Shown here: piece by piece, positions 11,181 through 23,281 of the stretch
Numbering within the stretch: the first letter of the stretch is position 1
Layout of the letters: the number at the start of each line of letters is the position of its first letter
Assembly (NCBI GenBank): GCA_022695795.1
Contig: MU404122.1
Coordinates: 62,001-126,000 of the forward strand
Source: Biscogniauxia marginata
Taxonomy: Eukaryota; Ascomycota; Sordariomycetes; Xylariales; Xylariaceae
DNA length: 64,000 bases
Reading direction: 5' to 3'
Translations under genes and position numbers: made by a program
Notes under the pieces: generated by a model
What the model was told of the DNA's origin: nothing
The model's input: only the letters and a program-made list of their open reading frames with translations
Databases searched by the model: none

Positions 11181-14110
11181 TTATATGCATATATGCAGTG
11201 CAAATAACTTTTGTCCTTTTGACAAAATAAAGGAAAATAGAAGGGAGGGGGAAATACGGGGGGAGGGGGGTCGGATCATCATTTTATCTAAGGTGATACT
11301 ACCCCAAGCACAACAGCATGACCGCATATATCGAGTACCACGATCTACCTCTACGTGTAGGCATGTATACGAGGAAGGTAAACTGGGACGTTTAACCAAA
11401 ATGACTGACCGACTAACTTAGGTAACTACCTAAACTAACTACCTTGTAACTACTAAACTGTAACTAACTGACTATCTATACCAGATAGTATATTATATTA
11501 TACATCTTTGAACTTCACTCTGGTCCTACCGTTTGTCCCATTAATGTTAACCAAGTCTGGAGAAGCCCAACCACCTGGGTTTAAACCAGACATAACAAAT
11601 AATAATACTTAGATACGCTAGTATGTATGCAATCCGGAAGACTGCCGCGTACCGCCAAGAGAGCGTTATACTCGTTAGGCTGGCTTACACCAAAACTACC
11701 TAAATCACTCATCATTCCTCTTTTCCCATGACGTCCAGCGCCCAAACGCCGGATGCTTATCGTTTGTCGTTTCCCCATCACGCGCGCGGAAGTACTGCTC
11801 CTCAAGATGTCGCACCGTCTCATTGGATCATTATATATATATGATGCATGTCGACTACCTACATATGCATCTTACCCTCGCCAGAGCTGCGCTCATTGGG
11901 CAGGGAGGGCCCTTGCGGAGTACATCCTTGGGGATCTTGCTCAAGCTCGTTTCTTTTTCTCTGCCTATCGGCCTCCAGGTTGTCGGGTTGCTCGACCAGC
12001 CTCCAGCCAGCCGCCTTAGAGAGCTTTCCTACCCTTGGCCATGCTCGCCATCTATCGAACCATCTGTCGGATCTCTCGCCAGCCTTGGAAGCTGACTTGA
12101 GGGTTATTTGCCTTGGTTGAAACTCTGTAGTCAAAATTGCCGGACTTATACACACCACACCAACACCATCACCACACCACACCACCGCTACCCTATAACC
12201 ATCTGCCATCATAACCAAAAGGAAAATTCCCCGGGTTTAACACCAGACTCCGATACACTCTGACCTTTTTATGACTCGCTATCTACATCAGCCCCAAACT
12301 CTTAGACCATCTTTATGGTACCATATCACCCTTCCGTTCTCTGCCCTCCCATCCCCCACTTCCCCCCCTGACCTGAGGCCCGTCACCCGAATTTAGCCAT
12401 CATCGCGACGAGGAGCTAACCAACCAACCCAAACGAGGCTTGGTGTGCTCCCCCATCTGGCAACCGAAGCGATACCTAGCCAAACGATGTCTCATGCACG
12501 CTCTAAGCACACTTTCGTATGTGTAACTCACCGACATGAAAAGCAACTAAAAAAAAAACCTAGGTCAACTTGTGCGATCTTCTCTACATCGTTTTGGCTT
12601 ATCCTTGCGTCTTAGCGCTCTGTATTCCCCCCTCTCACTCACGGCCAGACTCAGGTGGATTCTCACCACAGCCCGGATTGAGAAGCAAATGCTACACTAC
12701 TGCACTCCGCGAATGTCAAATCCCACGTGCTAGAATTGTTACACTACACCCGGAAGCGGTTTTTGTATCTCACGTGGGCTAGTCGACGTCAGCTACCTAC
12801 CTATAGGTATAATTCGCCAAGTCGTCTTACATTGATGTATCTATCGTCTGAGATGTTTTGAAGAGTCGTTGATAGCTCTGAAGCTTCAATGTGTGTCTTG
12901 TTACGACTACCTATATCTGCAAGGCTGCATACGGAAATGCCTACCTAACCTAGGTGCGCACAGACGGTCATGGCTGATGCTTAGATCAAAGTTGTCATGT
13001 ATCTCCCGAGACACACACACACTTCTATTCTTGCATTGGGAAAGCCTTAGCCACATGTCCAGGCCTGCAATGCATCCGCAGCTCGTTCCGAGCTGGACCG
13101 ATCCAGATGCACAAACTTGTCTCAAAATCCCGATTATACATATCTCCTTAGGCTTCTTCACCACGCCTCGATCCCCAAGGGGCGAGTTATACAAATGGAC
13201 TCGAGTCATTGATAAGCCAATATTGATATATCCTAGATCCTTCGCCATCGTACACTACATCTGCTTTTAAAACAGAAGATTGCCTACCTTGTAAGTATCT
13301 AGCTTATACTAACCAACCAGTTCTTACATCATACTCTCGCTCAACGCGGAAAAAAGAACCCCCCAAAGAAACATGCTTAATTGAGGTCTGATCAGCTAGC
13401 CCATTCTCGGGTTGCTACGGTACTTCTGTAAGAGGCATTCATCAACTCGTGTTGATATAATGGGTACCAAGTACAGTTTTGATGCCTATCACTTCTTCCC
13501 TCTTACACGTCATCCTTCTCACACTCGGGAAAGCGTCTGCCTGCCTACTGCCTAGCTTTCCCTCCTCCTCAGTATAAGCGGGCATAGGTATTAAGTGCTC
13601 GATCGACATCGTAAGATTGATCGACAGACGCTACGTATTTAGTAGAACATAGAATAGGGTGACTTTAATTTCGTAAATCAGAGCCAGGAATGCTTACGCA
13701 TGACGGTGATTTGGGAGAAAGCGCTTTCGTTATGAAATTTCTTTTAAGAAAAGGGGGAGGTATAGGGTTGTTAGAAAAAGACACAAGCCACATTCACTCC
13801 ATCGCTCTGCCCACTCTGGAACTAGATAGCCAAGGCACTATTACCTTAGATACAAATAACGACTTTCATATCATACGCGACTGCATATACTCCTACCCAG
13901 GTATAAACATATCTGACGCCTCATTCCAAGTCATTCATCCCCACAGGTATACTTCTAAAACATGATTATCTCCTGGAACCCGTATACTCTTAATCTCTAG
14001 GCCAAATGTGTGAACTGAAAAATGCCCATCCAAAAGCGCCAATCCTAACTCTGATCGCACGCTTGTTTCCTCGAATCGCTACTACGGGCATCCAAGGCAA
14101 CAAAGTGTAT

Positions 14111-17100
14111 CTAGTATATCCCACCCATCATCTCGTTCAGAATATCTCGCGAGACAAGATTCTTCTTCAGTAGTGCCTGGCTCGTGATGACCCCTTTCTT
14201 CGGCCCAGGCCGCTGGTTCTCCTTCCCTTCGCGGCCAACTAGACTATCATTGTTTTTCTTCAGAGGGCTGGTATTCTTTAGGGGGCTTCCCGGCTTAGTC
14301 GGAGAGGACCCGATCTGCGTCGCGCCGCTGCTGCCATCCTCGAAGAAGTGGCTCTCGAGCGCGTCCGGGGGCAGATTGTACACCCAGTTGCGGTTTTCCA
14401 TGAGCCCGACGAACCTGCTGATCATCTCCTGCTGATCGCTATTGTTGCCTTTCAGTGTGTCGCAACTGCCGACGACGAGGAGCTTTGTCTTGGCACGCGT
14501 GAACGCGACGTTGATGCGGCGCCAGTCCTTGAGTAGATCGCCGATGCTGCGAGCTTCGTTGCTCCGCACGAGGCTTAGCACTATAACCTCTTTATCGCGT
14601 CCCTGGAAGCGATCGGCCGTGTGGAGCTCGATGCCGTTGCCATGTGCGCGAAGCCCGTGCTTCAACAGCGAGAGCTGCGAGCGGTAGTGCGTCATGACAC
14701 CGATATCGCTCGCTGGCACTCCGACAGCGAGAAGGGCGTCGACAAGCTGGACTACGATATGCGCCTCGGTCGGATTGACGATCCGATTCCCCTTAGCTTC
14801 CTCGCGGGCTGAGGGGAGAAGGTCAGTGTTAACGAACCGAACACGGGCTTCCGGGTCTAGGAGGTTGTGTAGCCAGCAATTATCATTGCTCCAGCTGGTA
14901 CAAAAGGACCGCGGGGTGCCAGGGCACATCACAGTGCTGGCATCGTAGTGCCTGCGTCGTAAGGAATTCATATGCGGGACCTCGAGCTTTTGATGGCGGA
15001 GAGCTTCGGTGCCACACTTTAGCCGGCCTTCGTAGATAAGAGTATTGCTGAGAGTCATGACATCCTCACACATGCGATATTGGTGTTCAAGGTTGACAAC
15101 CGAGTTTGGATGCGTATCTGAGAGCAGTTTGAAGAGGCTGATATCCAACCCGCCTATCCGGGCCTCCTCATTTTGGACAAGAGGAGGAAGCTGGTTGTGA
15201 TCCCCGACTAAGACAAAGGTACGTGCCATTCGGATTGGCCCTAGGCAAATAGGTAATGTAATCTGCGACGCCTCGTCAACGATGCAGTAATCAAAAGCAC
15301 GCTCATTGAAAACTGGGTGGTTGACGCCTAAGCAAGTTGTTGCCACGACGGGAGTGTCATTCCAGGCGCTCCGAATTTCTTCAAAGCTGTCCATCCGTTG
15401 TCCAGCCAGGACAGCGAACTCTTGCACTTCAGGGTGAACCTTGGCAGGCGCACCGAGTCGGAGGATTGGAAATTTATCAGCCTTCAATTTCAATAAGATA
15501 TTGTCAACGGCCGAGTGTGTGTATGAGGTCAAGAGAACACTCTTCCCCTGACCGACGAGAGCGCGGATTATGTGAGCAATTGTGGTCGTCTTGCCAGTAC
15601 CTGGCATACCTAGAACAAGTGCATAGTCATTGGCGCTCATGACCTTCTCAATGGCCCGTCTCTGGTCGACGTTGAGACTTGCATGGTCAGCGACTGAATA
15701 TTGTGTGGTGGTCGTCTTGAATCTAGGTGGAACAAGATCTACTACGAGCCGTCGAATTTCTCTCGATCTAAACGCATCGTTTGCCATCACCTCCACAAGA
15801 TTGTTTCGGACTGTTGCCATCCCATTGCTAAACTCGTCTTTGTCGAGCCGATATCGCACGGGCACTTCCTTGATCTTGTCCTGAGATTGAGTAGGCGTTG
15901 CCCCATCAGGTACCACTTCCATGATGCTAGTAAAGACCTGGTTGTTCGTTTCATCAAACCCGGGTCGGCGAATCCGGGCGTTGTGGAGACGGCGGTCAAC
16001 TGCCACGGTTATCCTCTGTTTCCGTACAGAGGTGACGAACCCAAGTGCTAGGGCAAAATGACCCTTTTCATCGGATACAACGATGGGTTCCCCAACTGCA
16101 AGCTGGGAGTCGAGGAAAGAGAACCCAGGCACTGGGTTCTCCTTGACAAAGTTGTACCGGTAACGATTGATTTTGGGGGTTTCGCCATCTTCAAAGGCAG
16201 AACCCTCTTCGATGATGACATTGGCAAAGCAACGACCAACCTTCTCCCGTTCGGTACTTTCCATCGTCCATAGTTCTCGCCGTAACTTCTGACTCTCCTT
16301 CTCCTCTTTGGTCAAGAGGTCCTCCCACTTCAAGAAGAACTCCTGGTGCGTTGGGGTCAAATGCTGAACGACTTCGTCAAACTTCTCTTTCAAGCCGCTA
16401 GTCTCCTGATCACCATTATCTGCGAGCTTGTGGTATATGAAGCAGGGCACCTGGGCATAACAATTGCCACAAGTATTTTTGTTTTGTTTCATCGGTGGGA
16501 GCTGGACGCTGCGTTCCCGAATATAACATGCTAGTTGATTGCGCTGCATGACCATATGACGGAGCTCATTGCGGATCGTAGGAATTCGAATCGTCGCGGA
16601 TGTCTCCATGTAATACAAGACACCATACGCGATTTCAACATCGTAACGATCTGATAAGAGTAGATTGTAGAGTGCTGTTTGTGCTTTATGGTTGTGCGTG
16701 GCGTGTTTACCGGTTTTCACCTCGAACGGCACAGTAAGAGTACGCCTCTGAGGTCCGTCCTTCATAATAACTTGTACTGTCGCGTCGATATTACCCTTCA
16801 TTCCATACATTGGAGACCATACGTGTTCTTCGACGTCAAGTAGCTTAGTGATGCACATGTTCGCTTTCTCCCCGTTTCGACCTTGGACAACAGCGTCAGG
16901 CTATAACATGTTAGTGGAATAACTTCGAAAATGGCTGGGGACGCAATACCCTTGGGAAAGCAGTGACAAATGCTGCTGCCCAGCACTTCAGCTCTGGCAT
17001 CTTCGAACGAAGATGCTCGCGAGCATCGCTCATTGATACTCTAATCATATACAGGTCTTCTACGTGCTTCTCGGTTATCTTGCAAATAAGACTGTCAAGG

Positions 17101-19270
17101 AATTCTAAACTCCACTTGTTCGACAGGAGCGCTTCCTGGAATATTTCGTGTAGCAAAGTGCCGTATACGAGTGGAGGGCTCGCGGCGCCCGTCGCTTTGA
17201 CACGGTCCTGGAGTACGGCTCTGCGCATGCAAGTAAAACTATCCGCTATGACTGTGGCAGATATCAACTGATCTGGATGTAATACGAGAATATTCTGGGA
17301 ATTGTCGATGATACATTGTCCAGACGTATGGAAGCCTCCAATTATGTGCACGTAGGACTTTGGGCTCGCGGGAGTATCAACCCAATCTTCTCGAAGGTGC
17401 ACTGTCTTCATGGTGTTGGTCCGATCGACCTCAACAAACAAGATCTAAAAGCATCAGCGGTGATGCCGAGGATTCTCAGCGACATCTTACCTTTTCTGGA
17501 ACCTCTCTTCCATGGCTATCAATATACTGGCTTTGCAGGACCTTAGTCACCAGATATCGTTGAATTGCTTTAGGCTTGTGGGCAGGCTACGAACTGTCTT
17601 AGCAAATGTTCCAGTGCGTTCCTACTATCACCTACGTACAAGAGTTATTGACCCCTTGGCTTGCTTGACCGATTGCGTCGCGGCTATTTCAGCCGCTTCA
17701 AAATCAAAATCATCGTCAAAGTCATCTCCGTATATGTCCTCTGCCAAGTCTTGGGTACCAGCGCCTGATACTGGTTCGTTAACAACGGTGGGTGGTGCCG
17801 GGCCATCGGATTTATGTTGGGGAGCGTGGGCCGAGTCGATCTGCAAGACGAGATCTTCGGCAGCAGCAAATACATCGTCATCTAGATCGGCGAACTCGTC
17901 GGCGAACTCGTCGATCAGGTTGGATTCGTTGGATTCTGGGCCTGGAACCTGATCCGCCGGTTGCCCAGTGTCTGGGGGGTGTGGCAATATCGAAGGCTCT
18001 TGTTGCGTAGAGCCGAACTTCGCGTCAAGCTCCATCAGCGCGTCGTCATCGAAGTCCTCATCCCCGTAGTCAGATGAGTTATCGGTGCCCATCTGACTGA
18101 CCGACTTCGACCTTTCCATCTTTTCTGTAGGCCCCCCGGCGAAAAGCGGTGGGGGCGGGTTTGTGGGGGAGCGTCGTCGAATCGGCGAGCCGAACGTTTC
18201 TTCAGCCGGACCCTGTCGCTTTTTGCGCGGTGAAGGGGACCTTAGTCCTTCGTGGCGTACTTGAACAGCTTTTGATTTGTTGATCTCCCCTGTGACGCTC
18301 TGCAGCAAAGCATTGACCATGGACGATTTCGAATTGCGACTCGGGCTCTCGTCGATTATGGCTCCCATCGCCACCCCCGCTTCTGTTCGTTCAACCCTTC
18401 GACGTTTTGGCCAATTCGCTCCGCAGCTAATTGCTCTTCGTAGGCCACCTTCACTCGGCGCGCCCCCGATGACCCTCGAAGGCTGTGGCGAAGATGATAC
18501 CATTATCTGGGCAAGGGCCGGATTCTTAGCCCCGAGGGACGTGGTTGACGTAGAGCCGCTAAGGGAGAAGCGGTCCCATAGCTCGAGGGCTGGATCTGCG
18601 TGCGGTGACTTGAGTGCTTCCGACAGCCTTTTGACGTTGATGGCCGGAGTGTTCGACTTCGAAATAGCTGCGGGCGATGATGTGGGAGAGGAACTGCGCG
18701 CTCGCTTCTTCCCTCTCTTGCGCGACATCACCGGCGATAGCTTGTACGTTGGGTGGTCCCTAGTATCCCACCCTAGCCTATCGCTTGGGCTTGCATCCTC
18801 CTCTTCTTCCTGAACCTCGGACATATTGACGAGGTCCTGCCATGCTAAGCGACTCACGGGTGTGGTTGTGTTGTTCTTAGGTGCTACCAAAGAAGCCAAC
18901 TCCTCCGCATCGCGCTCAACAGATTGTCTGGTCTTGACGGGATTTTCATCACTGGGTTGTTCGGCTCGTTGAGGTTCGCCATTCGACGTCGCAAGCGTCT
19001 TGCCTTGGGAGTGATCTGAAGTCGGGCGGAAGTTGAACGTATTGAGCTTGTTCTTTGTAATGGCGGAAACAGGTTCGAGAGGTCTGGTATTCGTATTTGT
19101 TACGGCTGAAGAATGGCCCACGGCAGAGTGGCTCTTGGATTTCTGCCAACGATGTCGATTCTGTGGGACGGGTTAGTAGCAGTCATAGAGAGCAGGCAGT
19201 CTTATGCATGGGAAGTCCAGCGTACTCTAAAGGAGCCGTTCTGCTCGGAAAACGACTTTTGTAGGGGCAT
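14111..19270 (-). CDS. DNA2: DNA replication ATP-dependent helicase/nuclease Dna2, five exons
   Basis: Exons are 19270-19226, 19160-17640, 17586-17491, 17444-16950 and 16900-14111; introns are 65, 53, 46 and 49 nt. The joined frame gives about 1648 residues, normal for fungal Dna2. Exon 1 opens MPLQKSFSEQ and joins NRHRWQKSKSHS in phase. Residues 1-520 are disordered. The RecB-like nuclease has D758 (GNIDA) and E779/K781 (PFEVKTGK), with iron-sulfur cysteines C626 (FTCMRR), C863, C866 and C872 (CGNCYAQVPC). The SF1 helicase has Walker A GMPGTGKT at 1150-1157 and DEAS at 1261-1264, and motifs continue to RINVAFTRAKTKLLVVGS. Dna2 trims long 5' flaps during Okazaki-fragment maturation and resects double-strand breaks, in nucleus and mitochondria. 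All catalytic residues are present, so it should be active. Intron 4 uses a weak GTATTG donor. Confidence 0.95.
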
Positions 19271-19849
19271 AGTGGTGAAATTGAAGTTATTGAACCATCG
19301 CTATCCCGTAACTGTAGACGCTTCGTTGCTAAAGTGTATAAGTGTTAAGGTAGTGGGACGGAGGCCGTTTTGGGTGGGATGGAACAAGACTTATGCTGGA
19401 TAAAATCCAAGTTAGCCAGTAGCTACATGAAGAAAAGAGGCCGAGCAACGATAAGTGGTCAATGATCAAATATGCAAATGTAAGAGAAAAGTTCAAGGGC
19501 TGGGACGACGCGACTCCCGCGCGTCACGATGCAGGAAACCCCATGCGGGTCAATAATAATACGCGTCAAGCCACAGTGAATTTAATTGTGGCTTAAGGTT
19601 GCTCCCTGTACCCCACATCACCGGGCCCCGGGTGGTACCGAAAGTCCCGTCTATCAGGTGTTGGTACGTAGTACCTTTCTAGTATACCAGGTAGGTAAAG
19701 CTTCCTTACCTCCCGTCTGCTCTACCCCACTACCGACTTTACATCAATCAATGTATGTTCTAATTATTCGAACAACATAGACCACCACGTGCTTAGAACC
19801 CGAGGGATAACCGATTGTCTAGTCTCCGTGCTTGAATTGGGTCGCCAAA
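19271..19849. promoter_or_regulatory. Shared upstream region of DNA2 and a divergent membrane-protein gene
   Basis: This 579-base gap separates the start codons of two genes that point away from each other. It holds a perfect ACGCGT box (19561-19566), related CGCG cores near 19508 and 19519, and a CACGTG palindrome at 19786-19791. The CGCG cluster is 238-297 bases upstream of the DNA2 start. Confidence 0.6.
19561..19566. promoter_or_regulatory. MCB-type box (ACGCGT) upstream of DNA2
   Basis: The hexamer is the canonical MluI cell-cycle box bound in yeasts by the MBF complex, which turns on replication genes at G1/S. Variants ACGCGA (19508-19513) and GCGCGTC (19519-19525) lie within 60 bases. 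That MBF drives this gene is inference from the gene's role and the motif. Confidence 0.5.
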
Positions 19850-21199
19850 ATGTCGTCCGACGACGAGCTGGTTCGAGCTTTAAGCGGCTCGTCATCAGGC
19901 GACGGCGGCACTCCTACACATAATTCATCGTGGCCTGGGGTAGATCCCTTTGCACAGGCGCTTATCGAGCATAAATTCTTCGAGGACGGGGCAACGGTCC
20001 ATTTTGATAGACTACCAAAAGTACAGACTTGGGGTCCCTGGCTACTTATCAGGGAGCGCTTCTATGTGCTGTCTGTCCTGAAGAAGGTTACCAACCACGC
20101 TGTTGGTGCTCAACGTCGCTTAACTGCTACCGAAGTCGATGCAGTGAGCGAGCATGCCGCCAAAACCGTCCGCCAATTCGCCTGGACCCAGCCTATGTCA
20201 ATCGCCTTTGCTGCGGGGCTCGCCTGGTCTAGACGAAGGACGTTCAAATTCCCCTTCTACCAGCCTAAGATGCGAACCTTTGATCCTCTCGCGTTTCCTA
20301 CGAGGACTATGCCATTGATAAGGGGCCCAAGAGCTGTTGCTACGTGGCATTTTCTACGTTTCCTCGCCTATTGCCCACTGTGCTGGGTTAGTACCGCCCT
20401 ATTCTTGACTTCAACATCAGAGTCGTCTTTCCGTGCGCGTATGATGAGAGACCCACGCCTGTCTGGATTGATTCATGATATCACTCGATCCCAGAAAGAG
20501 CTTCAAACCCTCGCGCTTCAGGAGCAGCGACGACGATTGGGCATTCCTGACCCGCCCGGCCAAGGTCAGACCACAGTCTATCGGCGGCCAGATGGCGTTT
20601 CCTCGTCTAAAGCCCCTCGGCAAACCACACAACCTCAATATTCGGGACCTAAAGATCATGGAGACGGCGCATTTGCCTCTAATGGAGATACCTTTGAGAA
20701 CCCAAACCCGACAGTGGGCAAAGCTTCCTCGGCAACCCAATCAAGCTGGGCTCGAAGCTCTCCTCCGCAAGCCCCCCCTGGTAACCCTCAGGGTGCGGAC
20801 TACCCGGAGCACAGCTCACAACATGCAGCTGACGAATCTGACCTTTTTGATGACGATGCGTCACCAATTGCCCCCTCGGCCAGGCGAGTCGAGGCTAACC
20901 AATCCCCAAGCGTGTCTTCATGGGAACGTATACGGCAGCAGGCTCAATCAGGTGCGCAAAAATGGGAACGAGGAGATTCTTCCGGCCAAGAATCAGGGTG
21001 GGCGCAGTTGAGGCAAGACAAGACTAGAAACGCGAGAGAAACCTCGCCTAAGTCTGATGATTTCGCATACTCAAAGCAGGATGAAGAGAGAGAAAAACAG
21101 CTGTATGAAAAGGAGCAGGCTCAGAAGGAGTTTGACGCTCTCGTCGAAGCAGAGCGACATGGCGAATCGAGTGACAATAATTGGCGTCGGTCTAAATAA
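19850..21199 (+). CDS. Conserved fungal membrane protein of unknown function
   Basis: A single-exon frame. The Met at 19850 (MSSDDELVRAL) is preferred over the one at 19832, because the six residues before it look like leader; the product is then 449 residues. The N-terminal half is ordered: an amphipathic stretch (DPFAQALIEHKFFEDG), then two hydrophobic segments (QPMSIAFAAGLAWSRRR and TWHFLRFLAYCPLCWVSTAL) joined by a basic Pro-rich loop (FPFYQPKMRTFDPLAFPTRT). The C-terminal half is disordered, rich in Ser, Gln and Pro, and ends in a charged helix (DEEREKQLYEKEQAQKEFDA). The two-segment pattern suggests a small integral membrane protein of mitochondrion or ER, but nothing in it proves location. 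I do not recognise the family by function. It shares its promoter region with DNA2. Confidence 0.75.
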   Translation: MSSDDELVRALSGSSSGDGGTPTHNSSWPGVDPFAQALIEHKFFEDGATVHFDRLPKVQTWGPWLLIRERFYVLSVLKKVTNHAVGAQRRLTATEVDAVSEHAAKTVRQFAWTQPMSIAFAAGLAWSRRRTFKFPFYQPKMRTFDPLAFPTRTMPLIRGPRAVATWHFLRFLAYCPLCWVSTALFLTSTSESSFRARMMRDPRLSGLIHDITRSQKELQTLALQEQRRRLGIPDPPGQGQTTVYRRPDGVSSSKAPRQTTQPQYSGPKDHGDGAFASNGDTFENPNPTVGKASSATQSSWARSSPPQAPPGNPQGADYPEHSSQHAADESDLFDDDASPIAPSARRVEANQSPSVSSWERIRQQAQSGAQKWERGDSSGQESGWAQLRQDKTRNARETSPKSDDFAYSKQDEEREKQLYEKEQAQKEFDALVEAERHGESSDNNWRRSK

Positions 21200-21843
21200 G
21201 TGTGCATTATCTATTGCCAATGGACTATGCTAAATTTCCATACCAAGTGGCGTGTAATATATGTCTTAATACCACCAAAACAAATCAGCAGTGTGTAATG
21301 TAATGTTTTCCCCTAGGCTTCAGTTAACTAGCGATTTCACTACAATTAAGTGACTGTTTTAAACATATTTTGAGGCCTCGTAATGCCAAGATTCTCAGTA
21401 CTAACTACAAAACATAAATCAGCTGTACGACCTTAAGAAAACGGAGTCGAGGATGACTTGGCACGAGCTCTCGCCGGGTAGTTAGAGGACCACATGGTTC
21501 AGAAGATAGTGGGCCGTGAACATCTTGCTTGAGTTGAGGCTATATACCTAGATGGGGGTATATTCAACAAAAACCTTCTGCGGAGAACGTTGGACGAGTG
21601 TATAGTATTGGGGGCTGGCATTGAGAACAACGAGTAAAGGGGGGGCCTTAGTCTAGTTTTAGGGCTGCTAGTCAGCCTTATATATGGATCACTGGCCAAA
21701 TAGCCCCATTAGTCCCGAATATAGCTCTGCAAAGAACACTCCCCTGAAGGCCCTTAAGAAATTCGTCGAGAGCGTCTGCGAAACCACCGAGGTTGCCATC
21801 CAAAAAGTCTACCCATGTGGTTCCCCATCCTCTCCTGTGACTC
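21200..21843. other. Intergenic between convergent gene ends
   Basis: Contains the 3' UTRs of the membrane-protein gene (+) and the F-box-like gene (-). A frame on the minus strand near 21700-21800 (VDFLDGNLGGFADALDEFL) is open but has no supported join to the F-box-like gene, so it was not added. Confidence 0.45.
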
Positions 21844-22629
21844 TCATTGCCCTTTATCGCCCAGACAAATTACCCATCCAAATCCTTTCATCGTCTCCGT
21901 TACCAAAGGACTTGAAGGACCATCGTAGAACCTAACGAGGATCTTTTTCAGTGAAGAGATGGCTCTCAGTTGCACATCAATTTGCGATAACGCGGTTCGG
22001 AGGGACTGCGAGTCGTCGTGGCTTGCTTTGGTCAGACCACTGGAATTTTGTTTATGAACGAGAATTTCCAACGTCTTTAGACCGGCGCAATTCTGCTGAA
22101 GAAGTTTCAAACTACGCAAGCCATCTTCCCTGAGCATAACATTTCCTGGTTGACCTTCTACGATCTCTACGGCCGGGAAATTGATGCATAGGTAAGATAG
22201 AAGGCCCGCGTTTATAGCTCCGATGCGGTTCAGAAAGGATTGAAGGAGGTCAACCTGATGCGGCGTCGTATCCACGAGAGTGAAACGATTCGACCCATAT
22301 AGCACAGCTCTAGCCTCATCGTATACTTGGCGGCTAGTATGCAGTAGTGCAAGGGATTGAAATGGTCTGTCTGGCGCGAAAGTCTCTACTCGAGAATCTG
22401 GACCAGCGTCTTGGAAAAGGTAGAGCGGATGCGCCGCAACGAGCGCTCTTCTGTAAATGTTATTGCGGGTTTCGCCAGGCAAGGTAAAAAAGCCGATTAC
22501 AACCGAGCTCGTTCGCTGGGAGACCGCCCTTTCCAATCTTGAGTCCGAGTCCGGCTCCGCGGGGGAGGGGACTAAAATGACAGATGACGACGCTGTATTC
22601 GAAGTGGTGTTCTTTTCTTCGGAATCCAT
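21844..22629 (-). CDS. Small F-box-like protein
   Basis: Single exon; the Met at 22629 (MDSEEKNTTSN) is preferred to one 17 codons upstream, giving 261 residues. After a Ser-rich start, GFFTLPGETRNNIYRRALV at about residues 45-65 has the LPxExRxxIY core of the degenerate F-box-like domains that are very common in Pezizomycotina. The text LLHTSRQVYDEARAVLYGSNRF follows, the usual companion motif of this fungal family (a small residue, then RQVYxEAxxxLYxxNxF). F-box proteins present substrates to SCF ubiquitin ligases, but Skp1 binding by this subfamily is unproven. The rest has Leu-rich helices without a clear repeat. The C-terminus stops abruptly in a hydrophobic segment, so a missed 3' exon is possible. 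Confidence 0.7.
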   Translation of the reverse strand: MDSEEKNTTSNTASSSVILVPSPAEPDSDSRLERAVSQRTSSVVIGFFTLPGETRNNIYRRALVAAHPLYLFQDAGPDSRVETFAPDRPFQSLALLHTSRQVYDEARAVLYGSNRFTLVDTTPHQVDLLQSFLNRIGAINAGLLSYLCINFPAVEIVEGQPGNVMLREDGLRSLKLLQQNCAGLKTLEILVHKQNSSGLTKASHDDSQSLRTALSQIDVQLRAISSLKKILVRFYDGPSSPLVTETMKGFGWVICLGDKGQ

Positions 22630-22892
22630 AGCAGGATACCAAGGCCGAACCGTAGACGCAACAACGCAGAGAGTACGCAAGTGGAGGTGTTGGCAGCTAT
22701 ATTTCGGCTGGGTATGTTAAGACTACGCTCGTGCTGGTGAGGTGTATTGATCAAACAAAGTGGCTGATAAAAGTCCGAATATTCCGAATATGTAAGCGGA
22801 GAGCCGTGATTCTCGCACCTCCCAAATCGTGGGGGCCGGAGGCATGGGGAGGAGGAAGAACACCCAATTAATATTTCCGTCTGTGAGCTCTA

Positions 22893-23281
22893 TTCACGAA
22901 GTGGCAAATGTGATAATATATTATGAATCAATCGGAAAACTAGTACTAAATCTAAGACCATCTTACTAGACACTTATTATAAGGTCACGTAACTGCCCCA
23001 CCATGTTTTAATCATTATAAACATATAAGCTTTATTTATAAAGTGATAAATAATATGATATATTATAAAGAATTAATCAAAAAATTAATATTAAATTTAA
23101 AACTATTTTATTAAACATTTATTATATTAAGTAAACAGTTATATTATTACTTTGCCTTATTTTATATATTATAAATACGACTTGATTCGTGAAATATGAT
23201 AATCGGAAAACTACCTAACCGAGTACTAAATCTAAGACCATTTTACTTAGCACTCATTATATGGTCATGTGACTGCCCCAC
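22893..23281. repeat. Three copies of a ~100-bp repeat, middle copy RIP-like
   Basis: Copy 1 is 22893-23001, copy 2 about 23035-23150, and copy 3 is 23186-23281. Copies 1 and 3 share the cores CGGAAAACTA, TACTAAATCTAAGACCAT and CTGCCCCAC. Copy 2 follows the same order but nearly every difference is C-to-T or G-to-A. The ends GTGGCAAATGTGATAA and the reverse of CACGTAACTGCCCCAC are weakly inverted, hinting at a MITE-like origin. Located between the F-box-like gene and the NACHT gene. Confidence 0.7.

Larger units (their letters stand above)
8945..14110. other. 5.2-kb gene-free stretch upstream of the GDS1-like gene
   Basis: The stretch lies between the start of the GDS1-like gene (-) and the stop of DNA2 (-). 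Open frames up to 134 codons occur, often on both strands at the same place, but none shows a domain or plausible splicing. The minus strand is pyrimidine-rich near 8950-9500 and 9700-9780, as in long fungal leaders and core promoters. Simple repeats are listed separately. A frame at 13690-13965 (+, 91 codons) is the least implausible but is unlike anything I know. A long 5' leader or a noncoding RNA is possible. Confidence 0.5.

Noticed and set aside
12869..13270. Overlapping open frames of 113-133 codons on both strands
   Set aside because: They overlap each other with no domain or coding bias; most likely chance.
13690..13965. 91-codon open frame (+) upstream of the DNA2 3' end
   Set aside because: No recognisable domain, no splice partners, atypical composition; chance frame cannot be excluded.
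21684..21935. 83-codon plus-strand frame overlapping the end of the F-box-like gene
   Set aside because: No domain; overlaps a better-supported minus-strand gene.
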